A stretch of 7,401 nucleotides of DNA, from the NCBI GenBank assembly GCA_900552295.1, contig URZB01000074.1, forward strand, positions 1 to 7,401, in the 5' to 3' direction. Origin of the DNA: an uncultured Collinsella sp. (GTDB lineage: Bacteria; Actinomycetota; Coriobacteriia; Coriobacteriales; Coriobacteriaceae). Numbering within the stretch: the stretch's first letter is position 1; each line of letters opens with the position of its first letter. The position numbers and the translations under genes are program-made. Below the pieces are notes generated by a model. That model saw nothing but the letters and a program-made list of their open reading frames with translations. It was not told where the DNA came from and ran no database searches. This document shows, piece after piece, positions 6,362 through 7,401 of the stretch.

Positions 6362-7276
6362 GTGGGTACGGTGAGAAACGCGCGCGTTAACCAGGGCGGC
6401 CCTAAGTGCGCCGGCATCGTGGGCCTGGGCCTCATCGGCGGCAGTTTTGCCCGCGGCTATGCGCAGGCGGGCGTTCGCGTGCTGGCCTGGGACCCCGATG
6501 ACGATGTCATGACGGCCGCCAGCATGGGCACTGTCGCCGGAGAGCTCAACGACAAGACACTCGGCGAATGCGACATCATCGTCCTTGCCTGCTATCCCGA
6601 GGCATGCATCGAGTGGCTCGAGGCGCACGCCCAGGCGCTCGCCGACGCCACCGACACCGACGCCATCATGGGTCCCGTGGTGATCGACACGGTGGGTGTC
6701 AAGGGCATCGTGTGCGAGCGCGCCTTTGAGCTTGCCCGCGAGCACGGCTTTTACTTTGTGGGTGCGCACCCCATGGCGGGCACGCAGTACTCGGGCTATG
6801 CGCACTCCCGCGCCGACCTGTTCCAGGGCGCCCCGCTCGTGCTCGTGCCGCCCGCGGTGGACGATGCACTTAAGCTGGAGCTTTTGGGCCAGGTGCGCGA
6901 GATGGTGCGCCCCCTGGGCTTTGGCAAGTTCAGCGTGACCAGCGCCGCCGAGCACGACCGCGTCATCGCCTTCACGAGCCAGCTTGCGCACGTGGTATCC
7001 AACGCCTATGTTAAGAGCCCCACTGCCCAGGTCCACCACGGCTTTTCGGCCGGTAGCTATCGCGATCTCACCCGTGTGGCGCACCTCAACCCGCAAATGT
7101 GGTCCGAGCTCATGATCGACGACTCCGACGCGCTCGCCTTCGAGATCGACCATCTGACCGAGTCGCTTGGCGCCTACAGCCGTGCGCTCAAGGAGCGCGA
7201 CCAGCGCTATCTGGAGAATCTCCTTGCCGAGGGCGACCGCATTAAGCGCGCACTCGACGACGAGGCCTCCCACTAG
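6362..7276 (+). CDS. tyrA: Prephenate dehydrogenase
   Basis: The 304-residue product oxidatively decarboxylates prephenate to 4-hydroxyphenylpyruvate, the committed step to tyrosine. An N-terminal Rossmann fold shows GLGLIGGSFA at 21-30, and Asp44 in AWD at the end of the second strand favours NAD+ over NADP+. The family motif GAHPMAGTQYSG spans 134-145 with the probable catalytic His136, and SQLAHVVSNAY at 206-216 belongs to the helical dimerisation domain. The serine of the DxxSVK motif in the Aquifex enzyme (Ser126) is glycine here (Gly112 in DTVGVK). The protein ends without an ACT domain, and there is no fused chorismate mutase, so it is a monofunctional form. The GTG start lies 2 bases after the aroF stop, with GGAG 5 bases upstream, which indicates translational coupling. 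Arogenate as substrate cannot be excluded. Confidence 0.94.
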   Translation: MGTVRNARVNQGGPKCAGIVGLGLIGGSFARGYAQAGVRVLAWDPDDDVMTAASMGTVAGELNDKTLGECDIIVLACYPEACIEWLEAHAQALADATDTDAIMGPVVIDTVGVKGIVCERAFELAREHGFYFVGAHPMAGTQYSGYAHSRADLFQGAPLVLVPPAVDDALKLELLGQVREMVRPLGFGKFSVTSAAEHDRVIAFTSQLAHVVSNAYVKSPTAQVHHGFSAGSYRDLTRVAHLNPQMWSELMIDDSDALAFEIDHLTESLGAYSRALKERDQRYLENLLAEGDRIKRALDDEASH

Positions 7277-7312
7277 ACCACCTATCACGCCAGGTCGAAA
7301 GGACCGAAGCTT

Positions 7313-7365
7313 ATGGCGATTACCATCGATATCGACACTGCACGCCCCTACCAGGTGCATGTTGG
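7313..7365 (+). CDS. aroB: Probable 3-dehydroquinate synthase, first 17 codons only (cut by adapter)
   Basis: An ATG 36 bases after the tyrA stop opens a frame that runs into the adapter at 7366. AAAGGA lies about 10 bases upstream of the ATG. The short peptide ends in PYQVHVG, which resembles the conserved start of AroB proteins (for example YPVYVG in Bacillus). AroB converts DAHP to 3-dehydroquinate, the step after aroF, so the operon context agrees. With only 17 residues visible the identification is tentative. The frame continues beyond 7365 only as adapter translation and should not be extended. Confidence 0.6.
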
Positions 7366-7401
7366 CTGTCTCTTATACACATCTCCGAGCCCACGAGACG
7401 G
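7366..7401. other. Illumina Nextera i7 adapter, reverse orientation (artefact, not genome)
   Basis: CTGTCTCTTATACACATCT at 7366-7384 is the Tn5 mosaic end in read-through orientation, followed by the rest of the Nextera read-2 adapter to 7399. The last two bases, GG, agree with the first two bases of the index seen at the left end (GGAGCTAC in this orientation). The 36 bases are an exact reverse complement of 13-48. Confidence 0.97.

Noticed and set aside
6290..7360. Long minus-strand frame (356 codons) antisense to tyrA
   Set aside because: It is a shadow of high-GC coding sequence, spans tyrA and parts of both neighbours, and has no motif or supported start.
13..7401. Perfect terminal inverted repeats suggesting a Tn5-like composite transposon
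   Set aside because: The repeats are Nextera adapter containing the engineered mosaic end, with P7 and index bases attached. No transposase or resistance gene lies between them.

Overview
The window looks like core chromosome from a high-GC, gut-type actinobacterium. My best guess is class Coriobacteriia (Collinsella or a close relative). That rests on high GC, frequent GTG/TTG starts, a tRNA gene with an encoded CCA end, and the recalled look of the proteins; no database search was possible. Bases 1-48 and 7366-7401 are Illumina Nextera adapter rather than genome, so the genomic insert is 49-7365 and the genes at both ends are cut by the adapter junctions.

The left two thirds (49-5132) read on the minus strand. 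In transcription order they hold tRNA-Arg(CCG) with its own near-consensus promoter and a following intrinsic terminator, a large CtpE-like P-type cation ATPase, a membrane-anchored double zinc-ribbon protein of unknown role, a cytoplasmic cyclophilin-type prolyl isomerase with its own promoter, and the start of a tetratricopeptide-repeat protein coupled to the cyclophilin gene.

The right third (5337-7365) reads on the plus strand and is an aromatic amino acid operon. It holds a type I-beta DAHP synthase (aroF), prephenate dehydrogenase (tyrA) two bases downstream, and the first 17 codons of a probable 3-dehydroquinate synthase (aroB). The enzymes cover entry into the shikimate pathway, its second step, and the committed step to tyrosine.

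The 204-base divergent region between the tRNA and aroF (5133-5336) carries the tRNA promoter on one strand. On the other it has a possible aroF promoter followed by a hairpin plus T-run directly before aroF, which looks like a transcription attenuator. No mobile element, CRISPR array, defence system or clearly new multi-gene system is visible. The points most worth checking are the adapter ends, the aroF leader hairpin, the altered membrane motif of the ATPase and the uncharacterised zinc-ribbon protein.
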